Shown here one piece after another: positions 1-10,506 of a stretch of 64,000 nucleotides of DNA. Every line of letters starts with the position of its first letter. Position 1 is the first letter of the stretch. A program made the position numbers and the translations under genes. The DNA comes from Yarrowia lipolytica. Its lineage: Eukaryota; Ascomycota; Dipodascomycetes; Dipodascales. A model generated the notes under the pieces. The model worked only from the letters and a program-made list of their open reading frames with translations, was not told where the DNA came from and ran no database searches. The DNA lies in the NCBI RefSeq assembly GCF_001761485.1, contig NC_090773.1, positions 2,232,001 through 2,296,000 on the forward strand. Reading direction: 5' to 3'.

Positions 1-2204
1 AACCGAGCTCATCCTCGTGACAACCTTATTTGGAGGTTGAGGGGGAAGTTGCAGCCGCTATATGCACTTCCGCCGTATCAGAAGGTTATTTAACAGAGTC
101 ATGTGTCATGGCTCGGGGAGGACAGGGAGCGGAACCGTGACTAAATAAATCGATTCTCCAACACGAGTAATTATTATTTGTTTTTTCAAAAATCAATTTT
201 GACCAAAATTGGCCGTTTTGGGCCCTGCCAGAAAGATTGAAGGCAATATTGGGACTGGTGTGAAAATTAAATTTAAAAAGATACCAAAAAAAAAAAAAAA
301 AAAAAAAAAACCAAACAAAAAAACCAAACAAAAAAACCAAAAAAAACACACATCAGTAAAGAAAGAGAGCTGGGCATATCCATGTATGCATATGGGCAGT
401 CTTATGAACAGCCTTTTATTAGTTTAGTCCGAGGTTTCAGCTGTCCTGTATACTTGAAACGCTTTTTTCAATTACTACAAGTAGTATTCTGTTGAGAGTC
501 CTACTCAACGCCGTAGACTTGCTCTCAAAATAATACAATTGTTGATTAAACAGAAAGGCAAAGTGTGGAACCAAATGGACAATCAGAGTTGACCAATGGC
601 ATGTTTTTCCGACTCAACGGGTCGACTTTGAGACAAACCAGAATGTGAACTAAAAATGAACTAAAAGTGAACTAAAAATAAAGTTCTTCAACTGTCGCTA
701 ACAAAATGAACCCTCGAAACACATTTCTCAGATCTACATGGAGTAGATACAAAAACAGGTCACAAAACTGCCACACCAGTAATATACTCCCTCCACTACG
801 ATATACACAAGTCCCGGTTTCTCCCACACCTCCAGTCCACCCGAAAGCGTAAATTTTAGCGCCGCCGTTAGGCAGCCATGTGTCGATCTGAACCCACGCG
901 ATCGCAGGATGCACACTCATGCTCTGAGACAAGTTGAAGCCGTTTATGCATCAGGGGATTTTGTCATGGATTGTGTCATGGATTGGTTTGGGGCGTTTTA
1001 ATGGTATTAAACCTGAATATGTTGTCGGGTGGAGTAGGTATTCTTACATACATGGTTGATGGCATGGACGAGAGATTCTCAAGTACTGATCCGCTGAGAG
1101 TGTCTCAATAAACAACATTAAGGTCCCTTAGAAAAAGTAGAAAAAGCCGTTCACTCATGTGTGCTATTAAAAGCAACCACCCGTTTGTTCTGGGAATGCT
1201 GATGAGTAATCTACAGAGTGGGTTGGGTCGACGCGATGATATTGTGTTGGTGATATTGTGTTGTTTCTGGAGCTGAGTTAAGACCAAAAGATTCTCTGAG
1301 CTTCAGGATCTCCACGAATTGATACGTTGCTTGGTCCCTGACTGCGACTGACTGTTGTCGGGTCCCGAGAGTGCTCTGAGATGAGTCCGAATCTCGAACA
1401 TGACGGGGAGACGTATAGAATGGGCGCTTTCAGGGATCTGGAGGTGTTGACAAGCGGAACCAGTAGAAAGTTGCTGCAAGAAGAAAAATCCCAGTTTGAG
1501 AGTCATTAAAAGAGGTTTATTTACTTATTCTAAGATCTTTTCATGTTCTACAAGTAGGTGGTTCTTTGGTTGTTGAGCGTATCTGTTGAGATTGTCTCAG
1601 ATAGTGAGACTGTCTAGCAAGAGAGAACATAAAAATAGCAACAGAGATCCAGTGAAATCCATGTCTAGCTGCTGAGCGAGTACAAGTATGCAATTGCAAA
1701 AGGAGAGGTGGTATCGGCCTGAGTGAAAGAGCAATTTGTTGTGAAATTACCGCTACGGGAGTGTATTGACTGCTTGAGTGAAAGTAATCAAAAAACTTTT
1801 GTTGACATTTGTTAAGTGAGACATTAGGGGAAAGTAATCAAAAACCTTTTGTTGACATTTGTTAAGCATGATATTGGGTGAAAGTAAAGTTTTTTTTTTT
1901 GTTTTTTTTTGTTGACATTTGGTAAGTAAGATATTGGGGGTTGGTATCTACTTGTCTTAGACATTAGGGTCCCGGAAATGTCGATTTGACAGTGGGTCCT
2001 AAGTTGTTTGTCATTTTTTTCTTCAGTTCACCAATATTCCAACCACGATTTTCCCCGTAAATACTGTGACACTGCAACTCGAACTGCGGCCGCGCAAATC
2101 AGTGCACTCCACAAACCCCCATTTAGGGCCGTCACCGGGTTAGGGTAGTTTATGCAAGGCATTTCCACCACCATCGCGACTCGCAACTCCACCACACAAT
2201 CAAG
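1..2204. other. Gene-less stretch upstream of the HMG-box gene
   Basis: No convincing gene is visible. The stretch holds an A-rich tract near 287-350 (a long A run followed by repeated CCAAACAAAAAAA blocks), several short open frames without family resemblance, and a tandem repeat at 1781-1940 listed separately. A minus-strand frame starting with ATG at 920 and ending at 672 encodes about 82 residues rich in W, G and aromatic residues; I do not recognise it and treat it as unsupported. The last 250 bases before 2205 form the promoter and leader of the HMG-box gene. Confidence 0.6.
1781..1940. repeat. Three tandem copies of a 50-60 bp unit
   Basis: Three adjacent units (1781-1830, 1831-1880, 1881-1940) each begin with AAAGTAA, contain TTTTGTTGACATTTG followed by TAAG, and end in a variant of ATATTGGG or ACATTAGGG. 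The third is longer because its central A/T part has expanded into T runs. The array lies about 265-425 bases upstream of the HMG-box start codon, so it may belong to that promoter; a regulatory role is inference only. Confidence 0.85.
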
Positions 2205-3401
2205 ATGATTCCTATTCTGTCGAAATCTCAGGAAACCAAGTACCGACAAAAATGCAAGGATTTGAAGCGGCGGATCCAGGAAATTGAGGACTTCAACGAG
2301 GCCACGGCGCTGAACTTGGCTCGAACCAAACGGACCATCATTCGGGTTCGTCTGGAAAGAGAGCTTTTGATGGAGAAGCTCGAGGAGCTAGCAAAGGGAG
2401 ACGCCGCAGAAGGATCCGATTCCACAGACGAGGAGGTCGAGATTGGCCTGACAGAGCTGCAGCGAGCTCTGTTGCTTAGGGCTAATGATCCTCCTGCCAA
2501 CCCACGAGTGGTGAGCAACAACAAGGCCAGCCAAGCCGGAACCGCAGCCGCTCTGGCAGCAATCGCATCTGTCCAGGGCAAGGGAACTACCAACGACGAA
2601 GACAATGAAAACGGAAACGGTGGAGATGGCTCCGAGAGTCCCAAAAAGCGGGCTGTTCGAAACCCAGATATGCCCAAGAGGCCCCAGAACGCCTACATTA
2701 TCTTTTGTGAGCGGGAAAAGGAAGGCGTCCGAGCATCGATGGAGCTGGAGGCGGATGGCGAGACCTTTGATCTAACACGTGCTCTGGCTGACTCGTGGAA
2801 GGAGCTGGGCCAGGAGGGACGACAGCCTTACTACAAGCTGTATCAGGACGATCGACGACGATACCTTGAGGAAATGAGCGAGTACGTGCCTGAGAACCCC
2901 AGTGAGGCCGAGCAGAAGGAAATTCAGCGAGCCATCAAAGCTCTGGAGGAGCTCAAGAGTGGCAAGGGAGGAGATGATGAGGAGGAGGAGGCTGCCACGA
3001 GTACCGTTGCTACCAAGGAGGATAAGCAGGAGAAGGAAGGTGAAAAGAAGGAACAGAGTACTGAAGAATCAAAGACTAAGGTCACGCAGCCCAAGGCTGC
3101 AGTGCCAAAGGCTGCAGAGATCCAGACTGAAGCATCAAACACTGCAGAATCCAACACCGAAGCGTCTAAAACTGAAGTGTCCAAGGTTAAGGAGGAGCCT
3201 CAAGAACCAGATCAAATTTCACGCAAAGACACAGAACCCAAGGATGTGGAAATGACTGATGCATCAGAAGTTGCCAAGCCTGACGCGGAGTCTGCTGCTT
3301 TCAACAAGGAGGACGAGCCTGTATCAGCTGCGCCGGTTGAACCTGCACCCGTTTCCGTGGCTTCGGAGACTGATAAGAAGGAGGAGGAGAGAAAGGATTA
3401 A
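2205..3401 (+). CDS. NHP10: Nhp10-like HMG-box chromatin protein (INO80-type subunit)
   Basis: Encodes 398 residues. An N-terminal helical segment rich in K/R/E (about 5-65) is followed by one HMG box at about residues 155-228, recognisable from MPKRPQNAYIIFCE, the SWKELG element and YKLYQDDRRRYLEEM. HMG boxes bend DNA; in Saccharomyces the nearest relative, Nhp10, is a subunit of the INO80 chromatin remodeller and is about half this length. The extra length here is a long acidic, low-complexity tail (about 245-398) with repeated TEAS/NT-type blocks and many lysine and glutamate residues. The start is the first ATG (context AAGATG); no intron is visible. The gene is convergent with the RGS gene 140 bp downstream. 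Assignment to Nhp10 rather than another HMG protein rests on the coiled N-terminus plus a single box; moderately sure. Confidence 0.8.
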   Translation: MIPILSKSQETKYRQKCKDLKRRIQEIEDFNEATALNLARTKRTIIRVRLERELLMEKLEELAKGDAAEGSDSTDEEVEIGLTELQRALLLRANDPPANPRVVSNNKASQAGTAAALAAIASVQGKGTTNDEDNENGNGGDGSESPKKRAVRNPDMPKRPQNAYIIFCEREKEGVRASMELEADGETFDLTRALADSWKELGQEGRQPYYKLYQDDRRRYLEEMSEYVPENPSEAEQKEIQRAIKALEELKSGKGGDDEEEEAATSTVATKEDKQEKEGEKKEQSTEESKTKVTQPKAAVPKAAEIQTEASNTAESNTEASKTEVSKVKEEPQEPDQISRKDTEPKDVEMTDASEVAKPDAESAAFNKEDEPVSAAPVEPAPVSVASETDKKEEERKD

Positions 3402-3541
3402 TTTAATTGTGTATGTATATCTATTGTGTAATGTATTGTTATGTGAGAGCGAAAGCTGCTGTATAATAAGATAAGACAATGAACGAGGATGTCATGTTTG
3501 TCAAGTACATACAGTATGCCTCTGAGTTATACCGTTGACAA
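3402..3541. terminator. Short convergent 3' region with yeast-type 3'-end signals
   Basis: The 140 bp between the two convergent stop codons must hold the 3' ends of both transcripts. TATGTATAT just after the HMG-box stop resembles the TATGTA-type efficiency element of yeast polyadenylation, and ACATATA-type sequence lies at the other end. No hairpin is evident. The transcripts may overlap at their ends. Confidence 0.4.
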
Positions 3542-5159
3542 TTACATATAGTTGACCCTCTCCAACCATCTGAACGTTCTCAAACACCGTCTGTACTCTC
3601 TGCATTCCAGAAATTTGGGTAGAGAATCAATCTCCATCATTCGAAAGGCGTGATTCTTGATCAGTTCAAAAATGCGAACTATTTCTGCCACAATGATGAG
3701 ACTGGCAGGAACAGTTTTTGCACTGCGTAGTTCTCCTGTCAAATGACACAGTTGATCTCGCCACGACGAAATCATGTTGAACTCCTTGGGAGCTTGGGGA
3801 GAAAGATAGGAGTCATAAGTGGAGTAAATGAGGGCCACAAGAGAAGCCATGGAGTCATCTGATACCTGGGGAGATGTATCAGCATAGGTGCGAATCACAC
3901 GGTTTATGCTCACGTAAACAGTATGGTTCTCTACACAATGAGTTGCTTCCAGGTGGTTTCTGAACAGCATTGTGAGACCTGGATCTTGTAAAACCACAGC
4001 CAAAGATGGATTTTCGTGCTTGAATCCTAGTAATCGTTCTTCTCGAGACTCTTGAGACGTTTCATCACGTGCGACATCCACTGGCCGACCGGTGACCGCA
4101 TCCAAAGTTGTGTTTGTGGCCTGATCAATCTCCTGAAGCTCTACCAAGTCTTCCTTGGTCACCTCGACCCCGTGAAGAAGACGAGACTTGATGAATACAG
4201 GGAACCCTGAAGAAAGCGGCGTCGTAGGCAGGTTGCCTGTCCAACCAGCTACAGACATCCCCGACGCCGTGATGGTGTACTTTGCAGTTTTGGAACACAC
4301 AAATGTGTGTGACTTGGCCTCTTCTGAATAACGAGACTCAGTATCAAATCTCTCGATGAACCCAGCTGTAAGAAACTCCTGTAGAATGTCCAGGATCTCC
4401 AACCCGCTTACTACTTCGCAGCACTCCATAACCCATTGCCAAGCAGCTTTACCTGAAAAGTAGTAGATTGAATGACCATCACGCGTGGCTTCCAGTAGTC
4501 TGACACCCACTCTGCTGTCGTAATACTGGGTTACTGCATCACTATCGGGATGAGTAAAGTATCGATGGTGATATGGAGATGGCTTTCCTTGTGGAAGGTC
4601 TCCAATATCGTTGGCAGTGTAGATATTGGGATGTTTGCCCGCAAGTCGTTGAAACAGAAGCAACGTGAGGTATTTGGACTTCTGGATGGCGTCATTGGAG
4701 TCTCTAACCAGAGAAATGCACGTCATGGTGTTGTGATTAGAAGACAGAAGAGCAGCCGCGTGTTTCTTTGGACTGTCTGGGATAGGATTGGCCTGCAGAT
4801 GCTGGCTGAGTATGTAAACGCCCTTTGCTGTGGGTTGTAGGGGTACATTTTGTGTTGGAGAGTCACGCGTTCTGTCTTCAGGACAGTGGATGAGTCTAGC
4901 TACCATGAACTGAGCTAGAAGTGACTGTGCGCGGGACTCGGAAATGTTGCATTTGATGTTGACAGCACGCGAACCAGGATGGAGCTCGAGGTTTGTAAGC
5001 GCAGTCACGGCCTCTTCCATAGAGAAGGCAAAGGGGTACGACTTGGGGAGAAAGTAGCCGACCTTGAGTCCGCTTTTCGACAGTTTGAGAGAGAGAAGAA
5101 AGCTGGAAAAGAGAGACAGAAACGAAGTCGTATCCGTGGGGAGTGTGTAGGTGATGTTC
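3542..5159 (-). CDS. SST2: Sst2/FlbA-type RGS protein, main exon
   Basis: Exon 2 of a regulator of G-protein signalling. The spliced gene (with 5384-5394) encodes 542 residues. In order: an N-terminal DEP domain (about 1-120, with the LKVGYFLPKSYPFAFS segment, then ARLIH and LQPTAKGVYIL, typical of fungal Sst2/FlbA proteins), a second DEP domain (about 255-320, around LEILDILQEFLTAGFIERFD), and a C-terminal RGS domain (about 390-535, beginning SLAVVLQDPGLTMLF). Such proteins speed GTP hydrolysis on a G-alpha subunit and shut off pheromone or nutrient signalling; DEP domains bind receptor tails or membranes. It is shorter than Sst2 (about 700 residues). A start at the ATG at 5020 would cut off the first half of the first DEP domain; the frame stays open and DEP-like up to 5159, where a canonical acceptor (GCTAACCCAG) lies. 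Convergent with the HMG-box gene. Confidence 0.87.
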
Positions 5160-5383
5160 CTGGGTTAGCTTAATGGAATAATGGGGATTGACGGACTCGA
5201 GGAGCCATCAAAGGGTATCAACCTACAGTACATACTATGGTATCGTCAGTGTCAGTAAAGGTACCGGTCTCAATTGAGTTATCAGAATCGAACCGTCATC
5301 ATCTGAAGTTCTGTTGTCTCCAATCAAGCACAATGTACCAAAAACACCCGTCACCAACCACCTCCAAGCCCATATACACTTAC
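5160..5383 (-). other. Intron of the RGS gene
   Basis: 224-nt intron on the minus strand. Donor GTAAGTG directly follows ATGGCGAAAAT; acceptor is GCTAACCCAG, with branch site CTAAC two bases before AG, the Yarrowia pattern. Joining the flanking exons keeps the phase (AT plus G gives a Met codon, then N-I-T-Y) and supplies an ATG for an open frame that otherwise lacks one. Inferred by eye, not from RNA. Confidence 0.8.
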
Positions 5384-5394
5384 ATTTTCGCCAT
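5384..5394 (-). CDS. SST2: First coding exon of the RGS gene (M-A-K plus split codon)
   Basis: Eleven coding bases: ATG GCG AAA AT, then the donor GTAAGTG. With exon 2 the protein starts M-A-K-M-N-I-T-Y. Very short first exons ending soon after the start codon are common among Yarrowia intron-bearing genes. Phase match, consensus splice sites and the absence of any ATG in the 5' part of exon 2 all support it. Confidence 0.75.
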
Positions 5395-6700
5395 TGGTGC
5401 TTCTTGTCGAATGTAGATCTCTCTTGGTAAAAGTCGTGTGTTTTTGATGTATGAAGATTGAAGCGGAAGAGTAATCGGCTTTCGTCGGTTTTGTAATGGA
5501 ATCTTTTACCAGTCTCCCATCCACACATGGGTCTCTCTACTTATATCAACTCCGGTCTCAAAAACCACACGGCTGGTGTGGCCGAAATAATGCATGGAGC
5601 TGCAGTTCTGAAACAAGGACGGGGGACACAACTTGGCGAATAATGATGATACAGAGAAACCGACAAGACCAAAATGATTCTTGAGCCAAGACTAACTTGC
5701 TGGTAGTGGTACTACACAACCAAACCGCCCACAAACACCTCTTCAACGATCATCATTGTCCCCCCGCTCATCAGCTCGTATGTCGCAATCCTAAATATAT
5801 CTTTAACCTTGTTTGCATTGTTCCTATTTCAGCCTCCAAAAACAAGGTAAAAAAAACACAAGAACAGAACACATTTCTTGACGCCAAAAACAGACAATAA
5901 CATCCTCCAAACCAGACCACTAGGTCTAGTCACGTGACTGCCAAAAACAAAAGGGCCGCGGCCCCCACCCCTCGAATCAGCTGTCTCTCACTCACCCTTT
6001 GGAGCCCTCTGCAGCAGCCTGCATTTGTGGCCGACCAGACGTGCATATATTGCCTGATTCGATTACCACAATGTGGAGAGGCAGCAGAGCGGTTGCGGAG
6101 GGGAGAAGATATCCCAATCACGTGAGAGAAACCAGGAGTCCTCCTGGAGGTGGTACCAATCACGTGAGAGGGTGGTATCACGTGTCTACGACGTTCAGCA
6201 TGTGTTCAGCCAATATGGCTGTGCGAAATAACCGATAATTGAATTTTGTTCTGAAAATAACCGATTTCAGATTGAATTTTCTCAGAGATATCACACAGGT
6301 GGAAAACCGACAAGAGAGAACAGACAATTGTTTTGATGTATGTCGAACACGTTGCTACAAGTACAAGACATCCTCCGTGCAAGTAGGAGTTGGTACTTGT
6401 GGTCAATCTGGTCATGTTCCGATATACAAGAGTGCCAGGAAGTATTCTACATCAGAAAAGTCGTTCTTATGCTGATATTCTGCGGATATGGCATCGAAAA
6501 TCCAGCTACAGTACAGTATTTTGTGAAGAACAGCTTGGTACATTGCTTCATACATTGTTTCACACAGCTAACATTGCATTGCTTCATACATTGCTCCATC
6601 CAACTATTTGGATATGCGGTATGTGTATAGGGGTATGCCCTACAAGATACCATGAGTGATCATGTTCGGCACATTGTGCCTCTGATGAGCTTCAAGTCGA
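5395..6700. other. Intergenic region between the RGS gene and F-box gene 1
   Basis: No gene seen. The left part is the upstream region of the minus-strand RGS gene. CACGTG occurs at about 5933, 6120, 6163 and 6178, mostly as TCACGTGA/G, the bHLH (Cbf1/USF-type) core. A perfect 17-bp direct repeat CATTGCTTCATACATTG lies at 6541-6557 and 6577-6593. Right of this is the 3' flank of F-box gene 1. Confidence 0.6.
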
Positions 6701-8083
6701 TTACACATCTACGGTGGATCTGATCCTCTCTCTCTCTTGCAAATACCCCTTATCGAAAACACACACCTTCAACCTACCCCTGGACACCCCAACAAAACTC
6801 ATACAATGTTCGGGAACACGCTCTACTGCTCCAGTGACCGAATTTCGGATCCACCGCAACTTGTGATCACAATCATATCCCACGATCCAATCACTATCAA
6901 AATTGAACCGAATACAATTGCCATAACCCCATTGAGACGGCTCGATGGTATCTCCAATCACATGGGTGCGATCACAAGCATACTGAGGAGTGTTGCACAA
7001 CCGCAACCCGTCATACCAGAGAATATTGCCCCAGGAAGAGTCATGTGACTGGATTTTAGTCACCTGTACGTCTCCGCCCTTCAGATGATCACAAGTAACC
7101 TGATAAACGTCCCAAACCTGCTTGCTGTGGATACTCCAATCAATATAATGAATCTGAGTGACAGCAACAAGAACAATACTCTTGTAGACAAAAAGCTGCA
7201 CCTTGTTTCGAGTCCAGTCACGTGATATCTTACAACTGTGAACTGTCCCTTGACCACGTGACTCCCTAGGAACCCACCAGAAGACCCGTAGTTCGCCCGT
7301 AACACACACCCACACCGCGGTTGTCGAGCTACTCGTAGCAACAACCACGTCACTGGCCACATCACGTGAGATTCTTTCAAAGTCTACTCTCTCGGTCCAA
7401 ATCCCTTCGGCGTCTCGCGACTTGACTGTTGGCGTGGATGGAACCACTCTGTAGTTTTGGGGTAGATCGATGACTAAGCCATTTGAGCACGTGTATAAGT
7501 CACGTGTGGGTTTGTCATAGCATTGGTAGTGCTTAGGGTCATCTGTCAGTCTTATATAGCCGTATTTATCACAATAGCCATCATCAAATTGTTGGAATCC
7601 GTTGTTCAGATGTTGCAGAGAGTAAGTAGGGAACAATACAGAAAAGTCGCTTGGCAACGGACAGTTGAAAGTGATGTTGCTTGTCGTGTGGGAAGTATGG
7701 AGTCTTGTTTTCAACTGGCTGGACTTGGTAATAGACAACTGTGCCATTTTCTCCGATAGTTCCTCGACTTCATTGTTTGTAGTGTCCCGGTCGTTGAGGG
7801 TATCTATTAGACGGGGTACAAGTACAAGATCACAGCTATTTGATGAGTTTGTCATATGGCTGATGAGCTGAACACACCTTGTGTAAATGATATGGGCAGA
7901 TGATGTCCAAGTCTGTCTCAGTGGAAACCGTCGATGTTCGAGGTTGAAGTCGCGAGCAGCAACTCTGTAGAAGAAGTCGTCGCACAATGCGTCTCTCCAT
8001 TTTCGAGACACTTGACTGAGAGAGACCAGACTGGCCAAGTCTAGGTGTTGGATTATGATGTGTAGAAGTTCAGGCGGTAGCAT
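6701..8083 (-). CDS. F-box protein 1 (lineage-specific family)
   Basis: Encodes 460 residues from the ATG at 8083. Residues 1-45 are an F-box: LPPELLHIIIQHLDLASLVSLSQVSRKWRDAL, the Skp1-binding module of SCF ubiquitin ligases. The rest has no repeats I can name. Two patches, PLPSDFSVLF (after about residue 120) and TCSNGL (near residue 195), recur in the F-box protein at 34360-36348, so the two look like distant paralogues. The C-terminal part has alternating W/Y-rich beta-like segments that could form a propeller-like substrate domain (inference). The coding sequence contains five CACGTG sites. A (TA)n tract lies about 70-90 bases upstream of the start. Function is probably substrate recognition for ubiquitination; the substrate is unknown. 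Confidence 0.8.
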   Translation of the reverse strand: MLPPELLHIIIQHLDLASLVSLSQVSRKWRDALCDDFFYRVAARDFNLEHRRFPLRQTWTSSAHIIYTRCVQLISHMTNSSNSCDLVLVPRLIDTLNDRDTTNNEVEELSEKMAQLSITKSSQLKTRLHTSHTTSNITFNCPLPSDFSVLFPTYSLQHLNNGFQQFDDGYCDKYGYIRLTDDPKHYQCYDKPTRDLYTCSNGLVIDLPQNYRVVPSTPTVKSRDAEGIWTERVDFERISRDVASDVVVATSSSTTAVWVCVTGELRVFWWVPRESRGQGTVHSCKISRDWTRNKVQLFVYKSIVLVAVTQIHYIDWSIHSKQVWDVYQVTCDHLKGGDVQVTKIQSHDSSWGNILWYDGLRLCNTPQYACDRTHVIGDTIEPSQWGYGNCIRFNFDSDWIVGYDCDHKLRWIRNSVTGAVERVPEHCMSFVGVSRGRLKVCVFDKGYLQERERIRSTVDV

Positions 8084-8150
8084 GTCGAGAAACTGTTCAA
8101 TTCGTGCTACAAGTAGGGGTAATTCATAGATTCACAAGTAACAAGAAGAC

Positions 8151-8171
8151 TATATATATATATATATATAT
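8151..8171 (-). promoter_or_regulatory. (TA)n tract, likely TATA region of F-box gene 1
   Basis: About ten TA dinucleotides 68-88 bases upstream of the minus-strand start codon at 8083, a plausible TATA position for a short yeast leader. It is also a simple repeat, so its regulatory role is inference. Confidence 0.4.
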
Positions 8172-9229
8172 AGCGAATTCGGAAGAGTATTTCAAGTCTT
8201 TGCGCAAATACGACCTTTACTGCTCGAGTTGTATTGAACTTTTCAACCTGTACGCAAGGAGAGCATTCGGGGGGTAATTTAGACCAATACCAGTGACATT
8301 TATACACCTTTGGCACCATTTTGAGTGTTTAGAGGGCCATAAATGAACTAAAGACGAGATTAATCCTTCACCACTAGTTCAATATGGCACTTTTGACTGC
8401 TGTTACATTCCACCGTATAGTAACTATACTGTGGGGGTAATAAGTCATAGGTTGCAGAGATATTGGGTTGTGTGGGGTGGAGAATGACTCAGTCGTGTGG
8501 AGGACGTTGTACAGTACATTGTACAGTAGGTTTGCAATTGTTTTTTCGTGCCATAGGCCGGCAAGCGAGAGGAGATGTATTATTATATTTTTACAATCAA
8601 ATTTGGCCCACTTTAGTTTAGCTTTTGAAATTTGTTAAAGATATAGTTGACCAACAGTTGAGAAAACGAAGATGGCAATAACTTGCGCAATACAATTCCG
8701 AATTCATTTGTGACAAATGTCATCTATTCCTTGAAACATGACACTTCATATTTCGTTACAAACCTGCCATTTTCGCGTCCCATTGCACTCCCTATAGACG
8801 ATGGACGCTTTTCGCACCTGACTAAAATAAGGTCTTCACGTGACCGCAACACTGCCTCGATAAGCGTCTAAATATGCGAGTCTCTTAGCAAGAGCGAGTC
8901 CGTTGACCTTTCTGAATAACAGTGGCGACTTGAAATTGCCCCCGCGACAGACGAGAAAAAACAACCCACGTGACTGTATCATAGATCACGTGACTCTCCA
9001 GACACTTGTGCGCGCGTCCAACGGTCCAAAAAGGTCTCTAGTTGACACTTTTGTGCGACATCATACGAGTGCGGCTCTAAGAACGAACAGAGACTGATAC
9101 GGTCCTGAAAGAGCGTTGAACGGAAGAAACGGCCCTGAAAAACCGAATCGACACAGAATCAGACGCCTATACCTGTTTACACAAGAACAACAGCCGTTTC
9201 CGACTATTCCAACCGACTATTTACAAGGG
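8172..9229. other. Intergenic region left of the Hua1-like gene
   Basis: No gene supported. Contains TACAGTA/GTACA-type short repeats near 8507-8530 and three CACGTGAC sites (about 8837, 8968, 8986). The last 50-100 bases probably form the promoter and first non-coding exon of the Hua1-like gene. Confidence 0.5.
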
Positions 9230-9632
9230 GTATGTTGCTTGCTTGCGAGTATGATAAGTTATGAGATTTAGGTGTTCGATTAGAGCAGAGGGCTAGGATG
9301 GTGGCACTTGTTGTGGCGTTGGACTTGGGAGGATCGATACTTGGATGGTGCGACTGGAGTGCTCTTCTTAACGTCAGTGGAGCTCTGGATGGGTGTCAGG
9401 ATGCGTCTGCAGTTGGGTGTGATATCTCGACCTTATCTGGGACATGGAGCACACTCGGAAAGGCCCTGAGCGCATTGCACCGGATTGTCTGCCTGGTGTT
9501 GTACTGATCTAGTGGATCTCACTCGTTTTGGATGTTGTGAGCTTTCAGGACCCGGCTCTCGCCATTCCTCTGTATCCCCAGCCTTGCCCACACTGTTGTG
9601 ATCCGATTCTCTCACTTCAATTACTAACACAG
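9230..9632 (+). other. Probable 5' UTR intron of the Hua1-like gene
   Basis: A consensus acceptor TACTAACACAG ends at 9632, ten bases before the start codon at 9643. The best upstream donor I see is GTATGT at 9230, giving about 403 nt; GTGAGT would be more typical, so the donor is less certain than the acceptor. I saw no ATG in the 130 bases before the donor, so the intron is likely confined to the leader. Confidence 0.5.
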
Positions 9633-9642
9633 ACCACGCAGC

Positions 9643-10506
9643 ATGTCAAAAGCGCAATACGAAGGGAGCCCGCAGCCTACAGCCGAAAACAACGGCCACG
9701 TTCTTCCCCCAGAAGAGCAGATGCCGGATGAATTACCCCCTACCTACGAAGAGAGTTTAGACCGACCTGGGGGATCATCGACGACCCGGCCTGTTGTTCC
9801 TAACCGGCCCCCTCAGAACCAAACCCCAGACCAGAACCATTTGCAGGTACCTCAAGCACCCCCGCGACCTTCATCCTCCAACTCCAGCAACGGCGCGTAC
9901 GGCACTGCCAACTCTAGCAACACATCTTTCAATACCGGTAATGTTTCCAATAGCTCCTTTGGAAGCGGCAAGAGTGGGGCGAGTGGGAAGGGTGGAAGAG
10001 GGCACTCGCCTGGACCCCCTGGACCCCACGGGAGACCCCCGCCATCTCCCAGGACGGACCCCCTCATTTCCCCCAACCGCCCTCCCGGACAAATGGGATA
10101 TGGTCCCCGTCCTCAGGGAGGCCCGGCTCCCAACAACCCGCTATTACATTACCCCAGAGGCTACCATTGTCCTAAGTGTAACAACACGGGTATTAAGAAG
10201 AAGAATGGAAAGTCGTGCCAGGACTGTTGGGGTATGTTTGCTCGACCCAACCAGCAGGTAGTCAACATTCCAGGGCCCCAGCAACAATATACACCTTTTC
10301 CTTTTTTCCCTTTCACCCCTCCTCCTCCCCAACAGACCACCATTTACGCTGCCCCTGGAGCTCCTCCTCCTATTGTTGTCCAACCAGGCGATCCCCGACT
10401 GGGTGGCCAAGTATGTGGAAAGTGCAGAGGCCGAGGCATGGTGTACGATTGGTTCCTGGGAGATGAGACATGCCCTGTTTGCAAGGGTGTTGGACGTGTG
10501 AGATAG
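9643..10506 (+). CDS. HUA1: Hua1-like proline-rich protein with C-terminal zinc ribbons
   Basis: Encodes 287 residues. The N-terminal half is proline/serine/asparagine-rich with a PPTYEES motif (residues about 32-38), which fits PPxY, the ligand of the WW domains of Rsp5-type ubiquitin ligases. The C-terminal part has two CxxC pairs of the DnaJ-like cysteine-rich type: CPKCNNTG...CQDC (about 181-200) and CGKCRGRG...CPVCKGVG (about 262-284), separated by a proline-rich stretch. This layout matches Saccharomyces Hua1, a cytoplasmic protein linked to actin-patch and endocytic sorting with Rsp5 partners. The start is the first ATG after the acceptor at 9632. No other family fits as well; function is by family resemblance. 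Confidence 0.75.
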   Translation: MSKAQYEGSPQPTAENNGHVLPPEEQMPDELPPTYEESLDRPGGSSTTRPVVPNRPPQNQTPDQNHLQVPQAPPRPSSSNSSNGAYGTANSSNTSFNTGNVSNSSFGSGKSGASGKGGRGHSPGPPGPHGRPPPSPRTDPLISPNRPPGQMGYGPRPQGGPAPNNPLLHYPRGYHCPKCNNTGIKKKNGKSCQDCWGMFARPNQQVVNIPGPQQQYTPFPFFPFTPPPPQQTTIYAAPGAPPPIVVQPGDPRLGGQVCGKCRGRGMVYDWFLGDETCPVCKGVGRVR

